Assembly: GCA_937863995.1 (NCBI GenBank)
Contig: CALMIK010000038.1
Coordinates: forward strand, 1-64,000
Direction of reading: 5' to 3'
Source of the DNA: an uncultured Chelatococcus sp.
Lineage (GTDB): Bacteria > Pseudomonadota > Alphaproteobacteria > Rhizobiales > Beijerinckiaceae
Length of the DNA stretch: 64,000 nucleotides
The notes beneath the pieces are model-generated. The model did not search any database and was not told where the DNA came from. It worked only from the letters and a program-made list of their open reading frames with translations. The position numbers were made by a program, and so were the translations under genes. Positions 18,732-29,065 of this stretch are shown here, piece by piece. Position 1 is the first letter of the stretch. Every line of letters starts with the position of its first letter.

Positions 18732-19355
18732 CTAGACCGAACCGACCGAGTTCAACGCGGAGGCAGCAAGACCGCCCGCGGCCGCAAGCTGCCCCTGTCC
18801 GTCCTTGACTGATTGCGCCCCGTTTTCATCCTTGTCGTTACCCGGATGAGCGCGCTCCACCATCCGCGCGATGCCGATACCGCCAGAGCGCGCCAATTCC
18901 GTCGCCACCTGCTGCGCCAGGAACGATTTCCACGTCTCGCCGGCAAATCCCTTGCCAAACCAAGCCTCCGCGCCCTTCGGCAGGATGGACTCGACGAACT
19001 TCTGCAGCGTCAGCGCCTCGAACTGCTCATAAGGACCGCCTTCGCGCAGCCGATCCGCATTGAGCAACCCGTCGGCGAGCCGGATATCGGGCACGCCCGT
19101 GAAACCGTCGCGCCCGCCAAGCCGCAACCGCGCCTGATCGACATCGAATGGCAGACGTACGCCCGGCGCCCGGGCCTGCCCGCTCGCGCCCTCGAGCCCC
19201 TGGGTATCGGCGGAAGTGAAGGCAAGCGCGACGTCACGCGCCACGGCAGCATAATCGCCACCGCTGTCCAGCTTGTTCACCGCCGCCCTGAACCGGTTGG
19301 GATCGGCGGCGCGCGCAACATCCATCACTATATCGGCAGGCAGGCTGACGGCCAT
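18732..19355 (-). CDS. Rod-binding protein (FlgJ N-terminal type)
   Basis: Protein of 207 residues. Residues about 110-167 (FEALTLQKFVESILP through GGIGIARMV) match the rod-binding domain of FlgJ, which caps or assists rod assembly. There is no peptidoglycan hydrolase domain, as is usual in rhizobia, so the muramidase function must be supplied by another protein. The N-terminal 100 residues are not recognised. It follows the fliJ-like gene in the minus-strand arm. Confidence 0.8.
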   Translation of the reverse strand: MAVSLPADIVMDVARAADPNRFRAAVNKLDSGGDYAAVARDVALAFTSADTQGLEGASGQARAPGVRLPFDVDQARLRLGGRDGFTGVPDIRLADGLLNADRLREGGPYEQFEALTLQKFVESILPKGAEAWFGKGFAGETWKSFLAQQVATELARSGGIGIARMVERAHPGNDKDENGAQSVKDGQGQLAAAGGLAASALNSVGSV

Positions 19356-19424
19356 GACACCTCGCTACGATGTTTCGCCACGCGAACTCCGGGCAAATAC
19401 GCTCCGCACTCTAGGGCATCGACC

Positions 19425-19823
19425 TTACGCGAGGCTTTCGCCTTTTTTCGCCGCCCCGGCCTCGACGATGCGCTCCAGGCTGCTGCGCTCGTCATGCGCC
19501 TCGGCATCGCGCGCCATGTTGTGGGCGAGCCTTTCGGTGCGCTTCAGGCGCATCGCCTCGTCGATGATGCGCTCCTGCAGCTCCTTGCCGGTTTCGCGCA
19601 GCGCCTCCTCTTCCTGCGCCAGCCGCGACAGGCGGCGCGCCATGGAGCCCACGAACAATCCGTGATGCAGCGACTGGTCGTTGAGGTGGTCGATCAGTTG
19701 CTCCTGCGCCTTGCGCAGGCCAATTTCGTCGCGCCGCAGGATGGCGAGCTTCCACTCGGTCAGCCGTTTGAGGTGCCTTTGCACCTCGACGACGCGCTCA
19801 ATCTTCTTCAACCGGTCGCTCAC
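19425..19823 (-). CDS. Small helical protein, FliJ-like (putative)
   Basis: Highly charged protein of 132 residues, predicted almost wholly alpha-helical or coiled coil (RLKKIERVVEVQRHLKRLTEW; LAQEEEALRETGKELQERI). FliJ proteins are coiled coils of about this size that link the FliI ATPase to the FlhA gate. The gene follows fliR by seven bases, and no other fliJ is visible in the window, so it is the best candidate. Sequence identity in FliJ is always low, so the call is by context. Confidence 0.5.
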   Translation of the reverse strand: MSDRLKKIERVVEVQRHLKRLTEWKLAILRRDEIGLRKAQEQLIDHLNDQSLHHGLFVGSMARRLSRLAQEEEALRETGKELQERIIDEAMRLKRTERLAHNMARDAEAHDERSSLERIVEAGAAKKGESLA

Positions 19824-19830
19824 GATGCCC

Positions 19831-20589
19831 CTATCCGAAAAGCAGCCAGCGCGAAAAGCCCTTCATGAACTCACCGAGCATTTCCTGGATCAGGAAGAAC
19901 ATGATGATGATGCCCCCCGCGATCACGAACGGAATGGAGATGAAGTACACTTGGATCTGCGGCGTGAACTTGTTGACGATGCCGATGGCGAAATTGATGA
20001 TGACGGAATAGACCATGATCGGCGCGCTGATGCGCGCCGCTAGCAGGAACGAGGTCGCGAACTGGTCGGTGAGGCCTATCAGCGACAGCCGCGGCTGGAA
20101 CAGCATGCCCGGCGGCAGGTTGGCGTAAGACGCCTTCAGCGCGCGCAGGATTTCCCAATGCAGGTCGGCCGCGAAAACCAGCATCGCCGCCGACATCGAA
20201 ATAATGCTGCCGATGGGCGGCAACGGCTCCATCTGGTCGAAGGACACGCCGGACGGATTGCTGACGTTGAGCGCCATGGCGATGAGAACCGTCAGCGTCT
20301 CCAGCGCTAAAAACATCAACCGACCGAGAAAGCCGATCCAGATGCCCGACAGCGTCTCCGATACCACCAGTTGCACCAGAAACGAGAACGGCTGCCCCTG
20401 AAACACCGGTGCGACGGTGGAGAAAAGCAGCGGATAGAGCGTCAGCGTCACGGCAAAGGCGACGTAAAGCCTTATTCGCATGGGGATTGCCGCGTTGGAC
20501 AATCCCGGCATCAGCATGAAGCAACCGCCAATGCGGCACATCAGCAGCATGGCGCCGATGACCGCGTCCGACGCCGATACCGGCATCAA
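19831..20589 (-). CDS. fliR: Flagellar type III export gate protein FliR
   Basis: Inner-membrane component of the flagellar export gate, 252 residues with about six membrane segments. [25 protein letters not shown] N-terminal sequence, [17 protein letters not shown] and the C-terminal [13 protein letters not shown] fit FliR. The start codon overlaps the flhA stop by four bases. It belongs to fliQ-flhA-fliR. Confidence 0.95.
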   Translation of the reverse strand: MMPVSASDAVIGAMLLMCRIGGCFMLMPGLSNAAIPMRIRLYVAFAVTLTLYPLLFSTVAPVFQGQPFSFLVQLVVSETLSGIWIGFLGRLMFLALETLTVLIAMALNVSNPSGVSFDQMEPLPPIGSIISMSAAMLVFAADLHWEILRALKASYANLPPGMLFQPRLSLIGLTDQFATSFLLAARISAPIMVYSVIINFAIGIVNKFTPQIQVYFISIPFVIAGGIIIMFFLIQEMLGEFMKGFSRWLLFG

Positions 20590-22694
20590 GAGATGGCTCC
20601 GAGATTCTCGATCTCGGTACCCTTGGCGATTTCGACATGCGACAGCACCGCGAGCGCGGGAAACATCCGCTCGACGATCATGCGGACATAAGGCCGCGCA
20701 TCGGGGGCCGCCACGAGCACGAACGCCTTGCCGGAACCGAGGTGCTTGCGTATCGCCACCGCCGCCTCGGTGCTGAAATCCTCGACCATCTTCGGTTCGA
20801 TGTCGAGTTCCAGCACGTCGCCGCGCTGGTCGCGCTTGATGCTCTGATGGAACACGAGGTCCCAGCGGTTGCCCAGCCGCAGCACGCGCAGCACGCCCTC
20901 GTCCGACAGGTCGCCGCAGATCTGCTGGGCGATGCGCAGCCGCACATGCTCGACGATCTGCTCCGTCTTGCGCACGTGGGGGATGATTTCCGCGATTGCC
21001 TCGAGGATGAGGTTCAGGTTGCGTACCGACACGCGCTCGGCCAGCAGCAGCTTCAGCACCGCCTGCAGGCCGGAGTATGAAATGTGCGCCGGGCAGATGT
21101 CATCGATCAGCCGTTTGTATTCAGGATCTAGCTGCGAGAACAGCATCCGCATGTCCTTGTAGGACAGCAGTAGCGGCAGGTTGTTGCGAATGATCTCGCC
21201 AAGGTGCGTCAGCAGCACCGACAGGCTGTCGATGGGCGCGAGACCGAGACGCTTGGCGTCGTTGGCGTAAATCTCGTTGATCCACAGCGCCCGCATGCCG
21301 AAGGCCGGCTCACGCACCTCGTCGCCCTCGATCTCGGGCTTGCGACCGTCGCCGATGATGACGAGGAAGTCGTTGAGGCGCAGCTCCTGGGTGGTCACGA
21401 TGGTGCCGTGAATCTTGATCTGGTAGGCTTTCGGTGGTGTCGCCAGGCTGTCGGTCAGCTTGATTTCGGGCACGATGAAGCCGTACTGCTGCGCGAACTT
21501 GCGGCGCATCTTTGAAACGCGGTGGATCAGTTCGCCCTGGTTCGCCTTCAGGCGCACCGAAAGCTGGCGCCCCATGCACAGTTCGATCTCGGCGGTTTTC
21601 AGCGTCTCGCGTATCGCCTCGCGGGTGTCGATCTTCTCCAGCGCCTGCTTGTTCTGCGCCTCGATCTCCTCGCGCGCCTGTTGCTCGGCCCGGCGTTTGG
21701 GAATGATGTAGCCGACGAACGCCATGACGCCGGCAAGCGCGGCGAACGGCAGTGTCGGCAGGCCGGGGGTGAGCCCCATGAGCGCCATCAATCCCGCCGC
21801 GACGAAAAGCGCCTTGGGATAGGCGCTGAGCTGGCCAAGCACTGCCTGCTCGGCGGAGCCCTGCGTGCCGCCCTTCGACACCAGCAGGCCGGCGGCGAGC
21901 GACACGATCAACGCGGGAATCTGCGAAACGAGGCCGTCGCCGACCGTCAGCTTGGTATAGACGTCCGCCGCCTGGGACAACGGCATCTCGTGGCGGGTGA
22001 CGCCGATGATGATGCCGCCGAAGATGTTAACGGCGGTAATGATAAGGCTCGCCACCGCCTCGCCGCGCACGAACTTCGACGCACCGTCCATCGAACCGAA
22101 GAAGGAGCTCTCCTCCTCGAGTTCGCGGCGCCGGCGCTGGGCTTCCTTGTCGTCGATCATGCCCGCCGACAGATCGGCGTCGATCGCCATCTGCTTGCCG
22201 GGGATCGCATCGAGGGTGAAGCGCGCCCCGACCTCCGCGATACGCGTTGCGCCCTTGGTGATGACGAGGAAGTTCACCGTGATGAGGATCAGGAACACCA
22301 CGAGGCCGATAACGAAATCGCCGCTCATGACGAACTGGGAAAAACCGTGGATGATGTGTCCGGCCGCCGTGACGCCCTTGTCTCCATCGGCCAGAATCAG
22401 GCGGGTGGTGGCAATGCCGAGCGCCAGACGCAGGATGGTCGCGATGAGCAGCACCGTCGGAAACGACGAGAACTCCAGCGGCTTCTGAATCCACAGCGCC
22501 ACCATCAGGATGAGAACCGACAGCGCGATGGACAGCGCGAGCCCCACGTCGATCAGAAACGGGGGAACCGGCAGGAACAGGATGAGCAGAATCGCGACGA
22601 TACCGATGGCGAAGGTGACGTCCCGTCCCTTCTTTCCCTGGGTCGCGTTCAAACTGTTGACGAACAGATCAGCCATGAAGTGCCATTGTTCCAT
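20586..22694 (-). CDS. flhA: Flagellar type III export gate protein FlhA
   Basis: Large export-gate subunit of 702 residues: about eight membrane helices in the N-terminal half and a cytoplasmic substrate-docking domain in the C-terminal half. The FHIPEP-type signature is visible ([20 protein letters not shown]), as are [19 protein letters not shown] and the conserved DPEYKRLI region. The start at 22694 or MADLFVN at 22676 are both possible. It lies between fliQ and fliR and is coupled to fliR by overlap. Confidence 0.97.
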   Translation of the reverse strand: MEQWHFMADLFVNSLNATQGKKGRDVTFAIGIVAILLILFLPVPPFLIDVGLALSIALSVLILMVALWIQKPLEFSSFPTVLLIATILRLALGIATTRLILADGDKGVTAAGHIIHGFSQFVMSGDFVIGLVVFLILITVNFLVITKGATRIAEVGARFTLDAIPGKQMAIDADLSAGMIDDKEAQRRRRELEEESSFFGSMDGASKFVRGEAVASLIITAVNIFGGIIIGVTRHEMPLSQAADVYTKLTVGDGLVSQIPALIVSLAAGLLVSKGGTQGSAEQAVLGQLSAYPKALFVAAGLMALMGLTPGLPTLPFAALAGVMAFVGYIIPKRRAEQQAREEIEAQNKQALEKIDTREAIRETLKTAEIELCMGRQLSVRLKANQGELIHRVSKMRRKFAQQYGFIVPEIKLTDSLATPPKAYQIKIHGTIVTTQELRLNDFLVIIGDGRKPEIEGDEVREPAFGMRALWINEIYANDAKRLGLAPIDSLSVLLTHLGEIIRNNLPLLLSYKDMRMLFSQLDPEYKRLIDDICPAHISYSGLQAVLKLLLAERVSVRNLNLILEAIAEIIPHVRKTEQIVEHVRLRIAQQICGDLSDEGVLRVLRLGNRWDLVFHQSIKRDQRGDVLELDIEPKMVEDFSTEAAVAIRKHLGSGKAFVLVAAPDARPYVRMIVERMFPALAVLSHVEIAKGTEIENLGAIS

Positions 22695-22748
22695 CTCCGG
22701 GCAGACGGCCTGACGGCGGGCGAAACGAGGCGCCCCGCCTATGCAGGC

Positions 22749-23018
22749 TCAGTCGAAGCCCGTGACGATCCTTCCGTAAACCTGCTCGGTAAACATGAAA
22801 ATACGCGCGCCCATGAACGAACCGGTCAGGGCCGTGACCGCGAGAATGGCAATGATCTTCGGAATGAAGGTCAGCGTCATTTCCTGAATTTGCGTCAGCG
22901 CCTGAAACAGCGCGATGATGAGCCCCACCACCATCGCCGCTCCGACCGCAGGACCGGCCGCGATCAGGATCGTCCAGATTGCCGACTGAACGAGATCGAG
23001 CGCATCGGCCTCATTCAT
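22749..23018 (-). CDS. fliQ: Flagellar type III export gate protein FliQ
   Basis: Small gate subunit of 89 residues with two membrane helices (IWTILIAAGPAVGAAMVVGL and FIPKIIAILAVTALTGSFMG). Conserved ALTQIQEMTLTFIPKI is present. It lies 54 bases upstream of flhA and 190 bases downstream of flgD, in the same direction. Confidence 0.95.
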   Translation of the reverse strand: MNEADALDLVQSAIWTILIAAGPAVGAAMVVGLIIALFQALTQIQEMTLTFIPKIIAILAVTALTGSFMGARIFMFTEQVYGRIVTGFD

Positions 23019-23208
23019 GGCTTTTCGTTCCCTTGCATTTCGTTGATTGTATCGCCCGGCGCGGATTCCGCGCGAACGTGCTGATGCATACCACGTTCAC
23101 GACAAATATGGCGCAATAGCGACGTCGCGCTCAACCCGCGCCACCGATTGTCAACAACCTTTCGGGCAGCGAATTCCCTGCCTGGTCGGAAGCAAGGCCG
23201 AGAGCCGA

Positions 23209-23607
23209 TCAGGACACCCAGATGCCCGCGCCTGCGAGAATCTGTTGGCCGTCGGCAAGGGTCGCTATAGTTCCCTCGCTCGTGACCTGTACCGCAACGA
23301 CCTTGCCAGTGACTTCGCCATCGGCGGAGGTGAGCGTCCGGCCAATCAGGGTGTTGGCCTGGGAAATCGACTGGGAGGCCAGCAACGCATCGAGCTTCTT
23401 GTTGGTGCTGACACCCTGCTCCACCTGCGAGAAAGTCGCGAGCTGAGCCAGCGACTGCGCCGGATCGAGTGGCGAAGTCGGATCCTGATGCTTCAGCTGC
23501 TCCACGAACAGCTTCAGGAAGGCCTGGCTATCGAGCGTGTTCTGGTTATCCTTTTTCGTCGTCACGGTCGTGGTGGGCGTCGTGCCGACGCCAGGTATCG
23601 AGACCAT
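23209..23607 (-). CDS. flgD: Flagellar hook capping protein FlgD
   Basis: Scaffold for hook assembly, 132 residues. The conserved N-terminal half is clear (FLKLFVEQLKHQDPTSPLD and FSQVEQGVSTNKKLDALL). The tudor/Fn-like C-terminal region of enteric FlgD is missing apart from a short tail; this short form is usual in rhizobia. It lies 30 bases downstream of flbT. Confidence 0.94.
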   Translation of the reverse strand: MVSIPGVGTTPTTTVTTKKDNQNTLDSQAFLKLFVEQLKHQDPTSPLDPAQSLAQLATFSQVEQGVSTNKKLDALLASQSISQANTLIGRTLTSADGEVTGKVVAVQVTSEGTIATLADGQQILAGAGIWVS

Positions 23608-23637
23608 TACACAATCTCCTTCATACCGCGCGCCAAC

Positions 23638-24123
23638 TCAGGCGACCCGGCTTTGCGCAAGTTGCCGAAGAGGGCTCCGCTGAACCGGGTTTTCCGCGCC
23701 TGTCCCGGCCAACGCAGGATCAGCCTCCGGCGCAATTGCCGCTGGAGCAACAGCCGGCGGCAGCTCGTGCGCGAAAAGGCCGCGCACCAGACGCAGCGCC
23801 TCAAACGGACGTTCGTCGACGATGAGAGCGCACACTTCGGAAAGCCGCGCGTCAATCACCTCGTCATCGTAGGTCTCCCGCATGTGCGGGATCAACGACA
23901 GGATGGAGGCCTGCGTTTCTTGCTGTGACGCCGGATTGATCAGCATCGACTGGATAATGAAATACAACTGCCGAAGCGGCGTCGTTGCATCATCGAGCTG
24001 CATCACATGCGCCTCGAGAAGAAACGTAGCGTCATTCAGCAGTTCAAGCGTCACGCGCCGATCTGAGCGCAACACCGCACCGTTGACAAAGATCCGCTCA
24101 CCGGCTTTCAGGCTCAATCGCAT
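23638..24123 (-). CDS. flbT: Flagellin mRNA regulator FlbT
   Basis: Alphaproteobacterial post-transcriptional regulator of flagellin synthesis, known from Caulobacter and rhizobia to bind flagellin mRNA leaders. The product has 161 residues; LSLKAGERIFVNGAVLR at the N-terminus and QQETQASILSLIPHMRETY in the middle are family signatures. It lies six bases downstream of flaF. No flagellin gene is in the window, so its targets lie elsewhere. Confidence 0.95.
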   Translation of the reverse strand: MRLSLKAGERIFVNGAVLRSDRRVTLELLNDATFLLEAHVMQLDDATTPLRQLYFIIQSMLINPASQQETQASILSLIPHMRETYDDEVIDARLSEVCALIVDERPFEALRLVRGLFAHELPPAVAPAAIAPEADPALAGTGAENPVQRSPLRQLAQSRVA

Positions 24124-24129
24124 GGCCGC

Positions 24130-24477
24130 TCACTTCAGCCCGTCACGCACGAGCTTGTTGACGCTGATAATGCCGGAAATGTCCTCGGCCTCACCGGATT
24201 GAACCCGGCGCGTCTCCTGCAGTATCCATCCGCCGATCGAAATCAGCGATCCGCGCAGGTCGTCGGAGAGTGCATTGTCGGGGTGGATGAGATCATCGAT
24301 CAGAAACTGCCACAGCTCCGATACGCGCGTGAGAGCGAGCTCCGCCTCAGGAGTATTGATGCCCTTTTCCGCGGCGCCCTCGAGCAGCTCGATCACGATA
24401 TCGAATGCCTGCTTCTCGCTGGAGCGGGCGATATGGGGGTCGCTTTCCACCATCTCGCCATATGAAAGCATGTACAT
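24130..24477 (-). CDS. flaF: Flagellin synthesis regulator FlaF
   Basis: Protein of 115 residues that acts with FlbT in flagellin production in alphaproteobacteria. ARSSEKQAFDIVIELLEGA, the tryptophan in ELWQFLIDDLIHP and SIGGWILQETRRVQSGE match the family. It sits between flgL and flbT, the usual rhizobial position. Confidence 0.93.
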   Translation of the reverse strand: MYMLSYGEMVESDPHIARSSEKQAFDIVIELLEGAAEKGINTPEAELALTRVSELWQFLIDDLIHPDNALSDDLRGSLISIGGWILQETRRVQSGEAEDISGIISVNKLVRDGLK

Positions 24478-24558
24478 TGTTCTACACCCTACGATCAGCG
24501 TCCATACTCATTGTCTGGGCAACGGCATCAGGACCAGCCCGCCCTTCTAACGTCGCCC

Positions 24559-26049
24559 TTACCTGACGTAGTTCAGCAGGTTGAGATTCTGCAGTCGCGC
24601 AGTGAGCGCATACGACAAGCTCAGCTGAAGCTCGACGGTATCGAGCTGCACTTTGGCCTCGGCGGGATCGACGCCCTCCAGATCCGTGAGATTGCGCTGG
24701 AGCAGCAGCTTCTGGGTCGCCAGCGCTTCGTTCACGGTCTTGACGCGCGTCTGCGTGGCGCCGAGATCGGCCTGCAGGATCGTCACGCCGTTCGTGGCCT
24801 TGCCGAGCTCCTTGATGGCGTGGTCGACCGCCGCCTTGAACGCCCCCTCGTTCATCTGGTCCGCCGGCAGGGCGCCAAGCAGCGCATAGGCCTTCGCCAA
24901 TTGCCTGAACGCCGCGTTGTTTGCATTCACGGAACTGTCGACGGATTCCGTCTGGGAAATCTGGCTCGTGAGATTGGTGTCGGAGGCGGACGACCATGCG
25001 CCCCACTGATAGTCGTCGAATGCACCGTCGAGATGCGCCGCCACCCTTGCGGTCGCGGAAGGAACAGCGAGCGTCTCACCAACGCCTGGCGTCGTGCCGA
25101 CGATGGTCAGAACATTGTAATCGTTCCCTGTTCCGAACTTCGCGCTGGCGACACCCGGCACGCCCTCAAGCTGCGCCTTGAGATCTGCGGCGCTGGTGAA
25201 CGTGATGGTGGTGGGCGCGCCATTGACAGCCAACTCGAACTGGCCGCCGAGCGAGAGATCGACGTTACCGAAATTCTGCACGAGCTGAGGCGGCGTGGTG
25301 GCCGTTCCGCTTGCAGCAGCAGCCGGCGTCACCGTCGCGGGTATCCCGTTGCGTACCGCCGTCGCGAGATTGCTCAGCGCATCGATCTCCGGCGTGTTCG
25401 GGTCACCCACGTTGAGACCGGCCGCCGCCCGCAACTCCTGCACCAGCACGGCCGGGTCGGGCCTGTTCAGAAATATGCCCATCGCCTCAGGCACGATATC
25501 ATTCACTGTCGGCACGCCGGGCTTGGGCGGCGGCACGTCCCAGTAAAGCGTCTTGTACTGGGCCTGAAACTCGGCGAAAACCTTCTGGACCTTGTCCGTT
25601 CCCGCGTTCAGGTTCATGGGCTCCGTATCGGTCTTGACGCCGCTGAAGAGCCGCTGCCCCGCGTAGGAGGAATTCAGTTTCTCCGTCAGCGCCTTGAGAG
25701 TACGCTCGGCCTCGCCCTTGATCGTCGCCGCTCCCAATTCGTTGGTTGGCAGGCCGACGAGGGTCGCGAGAGTGGTCTCGGCGGCCGTGCGAATTTCCGT
25801 CAGCGCGGACTGGGTTACGTCGAGGCGCCCGGAAGTGAGGCCGTTGGAAGTGACGAACGTCTCGACCCGCTTGAGTTCCTGATAGAGGATGGTCGAATGT
25901 CCGCTTTTGGCGCCAAGGACAAGCCCGACGTCGGCGTGGCGGGCATCGACGATCTCCTTGCCAAGGCGCGCGATCTCCACCTGCGCGGCGCGCGATTGAA
26001 GACGCGGACCGTTCAGCAGGTTGTACGTGGAGATGAAATTTGAAGCCAT
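24559..26049 (-). CDS. flgL: Hook-filament junction protein FlgL
   Basis: Second junction protein between hook and filament (HAP3), 496 residues. The flagellin-like coiled-coil ends are present: SGRLDVTQSALTEIRTAAET in the N-terminal part and VDPAEAKVQLDTVELQLSLS with LNLLNYVR at the C-terminus. The central region is variable and surface exposed. It is larger than the enteric FlgL (about 320 residues) but ordinary for rhizobia. It lies five bases downstream of flgK. Confidence 0.92.
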   Translation of the reverse strand: MASNFISTYNLLNGPRLQSRAAQVEIARLGKEIVDARHADVGLVLGAKSGHSTILYQELKRVETFVTSNGLTSGRLDVTQSALTEIRTAAETTLATLVGLPTNELGAATIKGEAERTLKALTEKLNSSYAGQRLFSGVKTDTEPMNLNAGTDKVQKVFAEFQAQYKTLYWDVPPPKPGVPTVNDIVPEAMGIFLNRPDPAVLVQELRAAAGLNVGDPNTPEIDALSNLATAVRNGIPATVTPAAAASGTATTPPQLVQNFGNVDLSLGGQFELAVNGAPTTITFTSAADLKAQLEGVPGVASAKFGTGNDYNVLTIVGTTPGVGETLAVPSATARVAAHLDGAFDDYQWGAWSSASDTNLTSQISQTESVDSSVNANNAAFRQLAKAYALLGALPADQMNEGAFKAAVDHAIKELGKATNGVTILQADLGATQTRVKTVNEALATQKLLLQRNLTDLEGVDPAEAKVQLDTVELQLSLSYALTARLQNLNLLNYVR

Positions 26050-26053
26050 GGCG

Positions 26054-27514
26054 TTACCTCACAGCGTCCAGCAGGTTCTTGAACAGGTTGTCGATGACGG
26101 AAATGAGCTGCGCGGAGGCAGCGAACATCCGCTCGATCTCAAGCTGCAGCGCGGTTTCGTCGTTGAGATCCACACCGCGCGCGTTCGACAGCGAGGTCGT
26201 CACAAGCTGCAGCACGGCGTCGTTGGCCTTGGCAGCGGAGTTCGAAGCCTGCCGGCCGCTCTCGATCCAGCTGACACTGGCGGCGGCGTAATCAAGCGGC
26301 GTCTTGCCGCCCAGCCCAGCAGCAGGGGAAGCGAGCTCCCCGAGCAGAGACGTCAGGTGTCCTGAGAAAGACGCAGCGCCATCGGTGTTGCGATTGTAGG
26401 CGGCATTGGGCGTGCCATCGAGATTGACGCTGTTGACGCCGTCACGCAGGTGGGCTGGATTGCCCCCCTCCTGCGGATCGACCCGCACATTGACTGCGAT
26501 GGCGGAGGCGAGCCAGCCGGTCATGTCCGGCGGCGTGGGCGTCACGGAGGCTGGCAGAGCGGCACTGACGCCATTGGTGAAGAGACCGGGGAGCGGATTG
26601 GCGCCGGCATTGTCCAGCTCCTGAAATGTCTGGATCAGCCCGAATGCCAGTGTATCGATCTGCTTCCCATACTCGCTGGCCACATCGTTGTGCAATGAGA
26701 CAAGCCCAACGAGCTTGCCATTTTTCGACGGCATCTGCGCGCTGTCGCCCGCAATCTGAACGCCGTCGACGAAAACCCGCACTGGCTCGCCCAAGCCGGC
26801 CGTCAAGCGCACCTCGCGCGCGCTGGTCTCGAACAGCGTCACGCCGCCGTCGGTGAACAGCACCATGTCACCGTTGCCGCGCGTCACGGCAGAAACGCCG
26901 ATCTCCTCGGACAACTGGGCGACGATCGCATCGCGCCGGTCGAGTTCGCCGGTGACATCGGCCCCGCCCGCCGTTCCCTGCGTGATGGCCGTATTGGCCT
27001 TTTCGAAATCCTTCAGCAGAGCGTTGATGCGATCGACAGACGCAGTGGCATCAGCCACAGCGCCGCGCCGCACCTCGGTGACAGCCACCGACGCATCGTT
27101 CAGGGCTCGCGCCAGGTCCTTGGCGCTCGTCACGGCGGCGCGGGCCAGATTATCGTCGGCGGGAGCGTTGGCATATTCGGTCAGCGCATCGGTCAAGGCG
27201 CCGAGCCGCCCGACAAGCGACTTGCCGGCCGACGTGTCGCCGACCGTCTCGGCAAGACGCGTATAACCCGCAAGCAGCACTTGCTCACGGGCCGATACAG
27301 AGGTTGCCTCGAGGTAGCGCTCATACAGCCGCGCGTCGCCCGCCCGCACAGGACCGGCAACGTAAACGCCGCCATCCCGGGTCACGAGCGGCGCAAGCTT
27401 GCGCGAGTAGGTAGGATCGCTCGCACCCGCGACGTTGCTTGCCGAAATCGCGATGCGCTTCTGGCTCGCGGATAACGACAACTGCGCGGAATTCAGGGCT
27501 GCATTCAGGCTCAT
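26054..27514 (-). CDS. flgK: Hook-filament junction protein FlgK
   Basis: First junction protein (HAP1), 486 residues. The N-terminus SLNAALNSAQLSLSASQKRI with NVAGASDPTYSRK is a rod/hook-type leader, and the C-terminus ends in helices with AQLISVIDNLFKNLLDAV. It lies directly upstream of flgL and 101 bases downstream of flgE; the gap contains a strong hairpin. Confidence 0.93.
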   Translation of the reverse strand: MSLNAALNSAQLSLSASQKRIAISASNVAGASDPTYSRKLAPLVTRDGGVYVAGPVRAGDARLYERYLEATSVSAREQVLLAGYTRLAETVGDTSAGKSLVGRLGALTDALTEYANAPADDNLARAAVTSAKDLARALNDASVAVTEVRRGAVADATASVDRINALLKDFEKANTAITQGTAGGADVTGELDRRDAIVAQLSEEIGVSAVTRGNGDMVLFTDGGVTLFETSAREVRLTAGLGEPVRVFVDGVQIAGDSAQMPSKNGKLVGLVSLHNDVASEYGKQIDTLAFGLIQTFQELDNAGANPLPGLFTNGVSAALPASVTPTPPDMTGWLASAIAVNVRVDPQEGGNPAHLRDGVNSVNLDGTPNAAYNRNTDGAASFSGHLTSLLGELASPAAGLGGKTPLDYAAASVSWIESGRQASNSAAKANDAVLQLVTTSLSNARGVDLNDETALQLEIERMFAASAQLISVIDNLFKNLLDAVR

Positions 27515-27545
27515 GACCTCGATACCTTAAATAGTTCCTTCGGAC

Positions 27546-27577
27546 CGGATTCGGCTGGACCACGCCCGCCGAATCCG
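27546..27577 (-). terminator. Hairpin in the flgE-flgK gap
   Basis: CGGATTCGGC (27546-27555) and GCCGAATCCG (27568-27577) form a perfect 10-bp stem with a 12-nt loop, 38 bases past the flgE stop. On the minus strand no clear T-tract follows, so partial termination or 3'-end protection of the highly expressed flgE mRNA is as likely as full termination. Confidence 0.5.
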
Positions 27578-27615
27578 TGACCTGCTTCAATGCGGCAAAC
27601 GCCGCTGGACGCCCG

Positions 27616-28887
27616 CTATCGCTTGAGGTTCACCAGCACTTCGAGGATTTCGGCCCCGGTCTGGAACGACTTGGAGTTCGCCTGATAGTTGCGTTGCGCC
27701 TCGATCATGGTGGCGAGCTCATCGGCCAGATCGACGTTCGAGGCCTCAAGCGCGCTGGAGCGCAGAACACCGAACCCACCCTGCCCCGGGAACCCAACCT
27801 GCGGCTGACCGGAGTCGTTGTTGGCCTGGAACAAGCCGCCCGACAACGCCGTCAGATTGTCCGGGCTCGGCACGTCGGCAAGCGCGATCCGGTAACCGGC
27901 CACGGAAGTGCCGTTCTTCATGCCGAACGAGACGACGCCATCGCTGCCTATGCTGACGCTCTCGACGGAGCTGGGCGCATTGCCGTTGACCTGCGGCTGG
28001 CCGGGCGTGTACTCCGCCTTGAACTGCGTAAGGCCAGAGAAGTTGAACGCCACCGTCGCGCCGCCGGTTATCGCAAGATTCACGGTCTGGGCACCCGCAG
28101 CGGGAGTCGCGATCGCGCCCGTGGTCGCGCTGAACGTGATGGCCGTGCCACCCGCGCCGTTGAGCGGACCGCCGGTATACGGGAAGCCGCCGCCTGCCGC
28201 CGCCTGACGCGAGTCGAAAACGGAAAGCTCCCAGGCATTCGTGCCCGTCTTCGTGTAATAAACGTCTAGCTTAACCTCGCCGCCGAGATTGTCGTAGACG
28301 ACGATCGACGACTTCGACGTGAACTGGGCCGCGGCGGCATTGGCGCTCGGCAGGTTGGCAGGTACAACGACAGGAACAGTATCGCGCCCGTCGAGGTTCG
28401 CCGGCAGCGCGGCCGTGGTCGTCGGCGCGGCCTGCATGTTGAAGCTGTTGAGGTTGATGCGCTCGCCGCCGTTCAGGCTGTTGAGCACCACGCCGGCATT
28501 GCCGTTACGGATATCATAGCCGGTCAGGTAGTAACCCGCGGCATTGACGAGATAGCCTTCGTCGTCGGGCACGAACGAGCCAGCGCGGGTCATGAAGCGC
28601 CCGCCCGTTCCGTCGTCGACGACGAAGAAGCCGCTGCCACGGATGGCAAGGTCGGTTACCGAGGCGGTGGACGTCAATCCGCCTTCCAGGCTTACCGCGC
28701 GCCTCACATGCGTTTCCACGCCGCCGGGATTGTACCCGCTCGAGCCGGAGGGCACCACCAACGCCGAAAATTGCGTCGACGTCTTCTTGTAGCCAACGGT
28801 CGAGGCATTGGCGACATTATCGCCCACCGTCCCCAGCCTGTTGGACTGGGCCTTCATGCCCGAGACGGCGGTTTGCATGATGCTCAT
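27616..28887 (-). CDS. flgE: Flagellar hook protein FlgE
   Basis: Structural subunit of the flagellar hook, 423 residues. The N-terminal MSIMQTAVSGMKAQSNRLG with DNVANASTVGYKK and the C-terminal ELATMIEAQRNYQANSKSFQ are the conserved rod/hook ends. The middle is Ala/Gly/Thr-rich, as usual. It is first in the flgE-flgK-flgL-flaF-flbT-flgD series and has a 178-base upstream region that probably holds its own promoter. Confidence 0.95.
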   Translation of the reverse strand: MSIMQTAVSGMKAQSNRLGTVGDNVANASTVGYKKTSTQFSALVVPSGSSGYNPGGVETHVRRAVSLEGGLTSTASVTDLAIRGSGFFVVDDGTGGRFMTRAGSFVPDDEGYLVNAAGYYLTGYDIRNGNAGVVLNSLNGGERINLNSFNMQAAPTTTAALPANLDGRDTVPVVVPANLPSANAAAAQFTSKSSIVVYDNLGGEVKLDVYYTKTGTNAWELSVFDSRQAAAGGGFPYTGGPLNGAGGTAITFSATTGAIATPAAGAQTVNLAITGGATVAFNFSGLTQFKAEYTPGQPQVNGNAPSSVESVSIGSDGVVSFGMKNGTSVAGYRIALADVPSPDNLTALSGGLFQANNDSGQPQVGFPGQGGFGVLRSSALEASNVDLADELATMIEAQRNYQANSKSFQTGAEILEVLVNLKR

Positions 28888-29065
28888 GACCAGCTCCGTT
28901 ACTGAAATTTCTTGCGCTGGCAGTTAACAACAGGTGCCTTGCGCGAAGCTCACCTCAGATACGCAGCCGGCGTTTTTATCGTCGGTGGAGATGAGCATGC
29001 GAAACTTCACCGGAATGGAACTGCATCGGCGCGCCTCAGCGCGAGGAAGAAACTGGCTCGCAAGG

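Noticed and set aside
21522..23084. A 520-residue plus-strand open frame opposite flhA
   Set aside because: Composition dominated by Arg, Asp, Glu and Gln, typical of an antisense frame of a membrane-protein gene.
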